From contig OY848925.1 in assembly GCA_963693285.1 (NCBI GenBank), forward strand, positions 64,501-128,500: a stretch of DNA of 64,000 bases, in the 5' to 3' direction. The notes under the pieces were generated by a model that saw only the letters and a program-made list of their open reading frames with translations, made no database searches and had not been told where the DNA came from. Numbering within the stretch: position 1 is the stretch's first letter; every line of letters begins with the position of its first letter. A program made the translations under genes and the position numbers. This DNA is from Xestospongia muta (taxonomy: Eukaryota; Porifera; Demospongiae; Haplosclerida; Petrosiidae). Of this stretch, positions 61,675 through 64,000 are shown one piece after another.

Positions 61675-62553
61675 CCTTTTAATATTTTATTGATCAATTT
61701 GTAATATGTTGGTTGTAGGTTTCATGAAAACATTTAAGATGTAACCTCATACTATTCATAATGATGTTATGGTATAACACCCCTGTTGGTTCTATAGTCA
61801 GTTATTATAGTCTCAGGTCATGTCATCCTATTTGTCTAAAATGTATATTTCTTGTTTTAATTTGTCTAAAGTTTGAAATTAGTAGTTAAAGCTATTTGGT
61901 AATTTAGTTCTTAATTAACTGTCATTGAAATGTACTATAATAAATTAAATTATAAATATCACTCAAAAATGTATTGCTTTAACCAGTTAAAAATTGTGCT
62001 TTGAGCTGTTAAAATATTAGGTAGTATATTGCTGCTATTAAGTAGGTATCCATTGATGATGAGTCATATTTACTACAACTATGGAATCTGTTATTTACTA
62101 ATAACATATTTCTTTCAAATATTTACACTCAATAAGAACATACAACGTAATGCTTTCTTGCAATCTGATTGGCTAAACTATTTATCTGGATTCAATTTGT
62201 ATATAACTATATTATTATAATTGTAATGGTATGATTTGATCTGTAGTACTATGAATCCTAACCAAAGAACTACTTGAAGTGCAAGTCTGGTGAATTAATT
62301 GGTTCCAAAATTAAATTAAAATTGATATCTGGCTGCCATATGTATATCTGGTGACAGATTGCAGCCATATATCTAGTAGCCCTGCTGACCTTTACTAGAT
62401 GTATTGCTGCTACTATCTGGTACTAGGTGTATGGCTGGTATCCTCTACATTTGTGGTTACTACCATCTGGTACTAGACAGCCTTATGGCTGCTACTGTCT
62501 GCCACCTGATCTAAAGCTACTTGAACCCTGAACGTATCCCTGTTCTCAGATCC
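61675..62553. other. Intergenic region, SCYL1 3' flank and secreted-gene promoter
   Basis: AT-rich 3' sequence of SCYL1 (AATAAA-like AATAAATTAAAT near 61940), then a stretch from about 62340 with repeated CTAC(T/C)ATCTGGTACTAG words (about 62411 and 62456) and several CTGCTGAC/CTGCTACT words. These short direct repeats upstream of a TATA box could be enhancer elements of the secreted gene. Confidence 0.45.
62140..62185 (-). pseudogene. Orphan fragment of a death-domain 3' end
   Basis: The 35 bp at 62148-62182 are identical to 63409-63443, which encode the last helix and C-terminus (NSLANQIARKHY) of the death-domain gene at the right edge. Here the reading continues VVCSY and stops, and upstream the frame gives no further death-domain match. 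It is a stranded duplicate of that coding end, or of a lost paralogue. Confidence 0.6.
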
Positions 62554-62561
62554 TATATAAA
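62554..62561 (+). promoter_or_regulatory. TATA box of the orphan secreted-protein gene
   Basis: TATATAAA lies 80 bp upstream of the ATG at 62641 and is followed by a direct repeat of AAACCAGTCA. The distance predicts a leader of about 50 nt. Confidence 0.6.
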
Positions 62562-62640
62562 CCAGTCACCTAAACCAGTCATTTCACACTTCACTTACTG
62601 CAACCATTACCTAATCATCAACGTTTCATAAGAGATCAAG

Positions 62641-63249
62641 ATGATACGTTACTTTCTTGCTGTTGCTCTTCTCTTTGTTCTGACATGGTACACAGCTGAG
62701 ACTGCTGACACTCAGTATTGTTCTGACTGTCTCCGACACGTCATCCCTCGACCAAAGTGTGTATGGTATGTCAGAGCTAGAACCAGAAATTGCAATTGGC
62801 TTCAATACAGTACCAGTGCTGACCAGGTTATCCACAATGGTGAGATACCAGTGTATCGTATTCGATGGTTTAATGGACGTTGGTCAAATTATTTTGTTAC
62901 CGGTTACAATGATCTTGACCCCAAAGTAAATAGACGTAGGACATTTTATTGTAGTGGTAAACCTATCTACTACAACTCTGTGCGTCGTTTGTGGTCTTAC
63001 TTTTATGATCACACTCACCATTTTCTCTTCTGTGGCAACTTGCGAACTCTCCAAGCATTAGCTGCTGAAAAGGGTACAAAACTTCTTTCAGACTTCGATC
63101 CTTCAAAGGATGAGATCACAGATCAAGATATTGAAGACCTTGATAATGACAACAAAGAGACCACTCAAGATGATCACTCCAAAATGTCACCCTCTCAAGA
63201 TAATGAGCAGACTGAAGAAATGACTCAAGAAGATATCCTTGAGAACTGA
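62641..63249 (+). CDS. Secreted cysteine-rich protein of unknown family
   Basis: Single exon, 202 residues. MIRYFLAVALLFVLTWYTAE is a clear signal peptide. The mature N-terminal region (about residues 24-140) is rich in Arg, Tyr, Trp and Cys: YCSDCLRHVIPRPKCVWYV, RNCNWLQYS, RTFYCSGKPIYYN and HHFLFCGNLR, with about seven cysteines that could form disulphides. The last 55 residues are acidic and repetitive (DEITDQDIEDLDNDN, TQDDHSKMSPSQDNEQTEE). I recognise no family; likely lineage-specific. It has its own TATA promoter and no intron, unlike its neighbours. The flanking death-domain-derived 35-bp repeat copies suggest local duplication or rearrangement around it. Confidence 0.75.
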   Translation: MIRYFLAVALLFVLTWYTAETADTQYCSDCLRHVIPRPKCVWYVRARTRNCNWLQYSTSADQVIHNGEIPVYRIRWFNGRWSNYFVTGYNDLDPKVNRRRTFYCSGKPIYYNSVRRLWSYFYDHTHHFLFCGNLRTLQALAAEKGTKLLSDFDPSKDEITDQDIEDLDNDNKETTQDDHSKMSPSQDNEQTEEMTQEDILEN

Positions 63250-63398
63250 TGGTTTTAATAACCAGTAACAAACAGTGTATTAATAGGCATTTTAACAAAC
63301 AGTGTAGTTATAGGCCATTTTATATTTGCTTTGTAGCATTGTTTTTCCTTTTTTTGAAATAGCACATTTCATTGAAATTGTTTTTTCAATCAATATGA

Positions 63399-63753
63399 TC
63401 ATGTAACATAATGCTTTCTTGCAATCTGATTGGCTAAACTATTATTACTCACAAGAGTACTATGCAATGCTTGACATAGTACTCTCCATGAAGGTTGAGT
63501 TGACCCTCTCTGAGTTAACCATAACTTGAGCATTTCCTTACGGCAATCAGTTATTTGTCCTCGACATGAGGACTGTATTTCATCTAGTAATGGTGCTGGT
63601 AGTTTAAGAGCTAACCCTAAATCATGCCAATGTGTTTCATAACGTATTGCTTCTAGCACTGCAGTAAAGTTATCTTCATCTGTAGAGAATTTGTAAATAG
63701 AAAATATTGTAAATTATTGACTTACAAGTTAGAATTCCATCATCAACATTCAT
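63399..63753 (-). CDS. Death-domain protein (small or partial)
   Basis: Exon 63726-63753 (MNVDDGILT) is followed by exon 63399-63679, about 102 residues in total. The second exon is a death domain: THWHDLGLALKLPAPLLDEI, TDCRKEMLKLWLTQRG, then SWRVLCQALHSTL and SLANQIARKH. The W..LG..L, LDEI, ML..W and W..L..AL positions all fit. The frame upstream of the Met has a stop, so this Met is a fair start, though a splice from further upstream is not excluded. Such single death-domain proteins are numerous in sponges and could act as adaptors in apoptosis or immune signalling. TGA at 63399. Confidence 0.7.
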
Positions 63754-63848
63754 ATCACCATAGCAACCAGTATGTTATATTAATAAGAGACAATGGAGGA
63801 GCTAATGGTTGGACTTCAAGATTTTCTTTATGACTTTCTTCAATACTT

Positions 63849-64000
63849 TTAAAAATTTTCTGTAGTTTCTTCTTCATCATCCAATTGGATTCTTGGTCGT
63901 TTAACTAATACATCATCTTCAGGAGTACCACCAGAATAAGATTCTTTACATTCACTTGATGAGTCAGTCACATGACTATCAGCTGACTTAAACATACTCT
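63849..64000 (-). CDS. Partial coding segment at the window edge
   Basis: An open minus-strand frame enters from the right edge and reads SADSHVTDSSSECKESYS, then DDVLVKRPRIQLDDEEE and ends TTENF with a stop at 63849. It is acidic with a KRPR nuclear-signal-like patch. It may be the 3' end of another gene or an exon of the death-domain gene. Too little is visible to name it. Confidence 0.35.
   Translation of the reverse strand, partial: SMFKSADSHVTDSSSECKESYSGGTPEDDVLVKRPRIQLDDEEETTENF

Noticed and set aside
63399..63659. Death domain as part of an NLR or caspase running off the window
   Set aside because: The first exon has an in-frame upstream stop before its Met, and no NACHT or protease segment is visible in the 250 bp that remain; left as a small protein with stated doubt.

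Overview
This window looks like animal nuclear DNA from a demosponge, most probably Amphimedon queenslandica or a close relative. That is an inference from four things: AT-rich sequence; genes cut into many exons by very short introns (mostly 40-60 bp, GT..AG); a metazoan gene set (foxG, RALGAPA, Mediator, claspin, PPP4R2, SCYL1); and death-fold and TPR-CHAT proteins of the kind expanded in sponges. No rRNA, tRNA or CRISPR array was recognised.

Layout. 1-1.8 kb: a TIR-bounded element carrying a 23-bp minisatellite. 2.2-6.4 kb: an unidentified minus-strand gene and a decayed piggyBac-like fragment. 6.6-18.1 kb: a vWA-domain protein (-) head-to-head with a complete RALGAPA (+, about 39 exons). 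18.8-20.2 kb: single-exon foxG (-). 20.9-26.2 kb: TRMT5 (-), GDPGP1 (+), GRHPR-like (-), RCCD1 (+). 26.2-31.3 kb: MED16 (-), whose second intron contains a whole DED-adaptor gene on the opposite strand. 31.3-34.9 kb: a long coiled-coil protein (-). 35.0-38.9 kb: TADA2B (+) and NDUFAF7 (-). 39.1-40.5 kb: two tandem NPC2/ML-domain genes (+). 40.5-44.4 kb: claspin (-). 44.8-48.8 kb: a RING-PDZ-PDZ protein of PDZRN type (+). 49.2-51.2 kb: PPP4R2 (-). 51.3-58.1 kb: a predicted 2082-aa TPR-CHAT protein fused to an NB-ARC-like module (-). 58.2-61.7 kb: SCYL1 (+). 62.6-63.2 kb: an orphan secreted protein. 63.4-64.0 kb: a death-domain gene and a partial gene at the edge.

The packing is extreme. Divergent pairs share promoters of 25-350 bp. 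Three convergent pairs overlap at their stop codons, two of them inside a single TTAA. In several genes the reconstructed exons sum to an exact multiple of three (MED16 828 aa, GDPGP1 337 aa, vWA protein 484 aa, TRMT5 426 aa, TPR-CHAT 2082 aa), which supports the models.

The genes are mostly unrelated housekeeping functions: transcription coactivation, replication checkpoint, tRNA modification, complex I assembly and COPI traffic. Mixed among them are three death-fold or CHAT genes. The most unusual protein is the TPR-CHAT-NB-ARC-like fusion. It keeps the CHAT His/Cys pair and a Walker-B-like motif, but its P-loop has no lysine.
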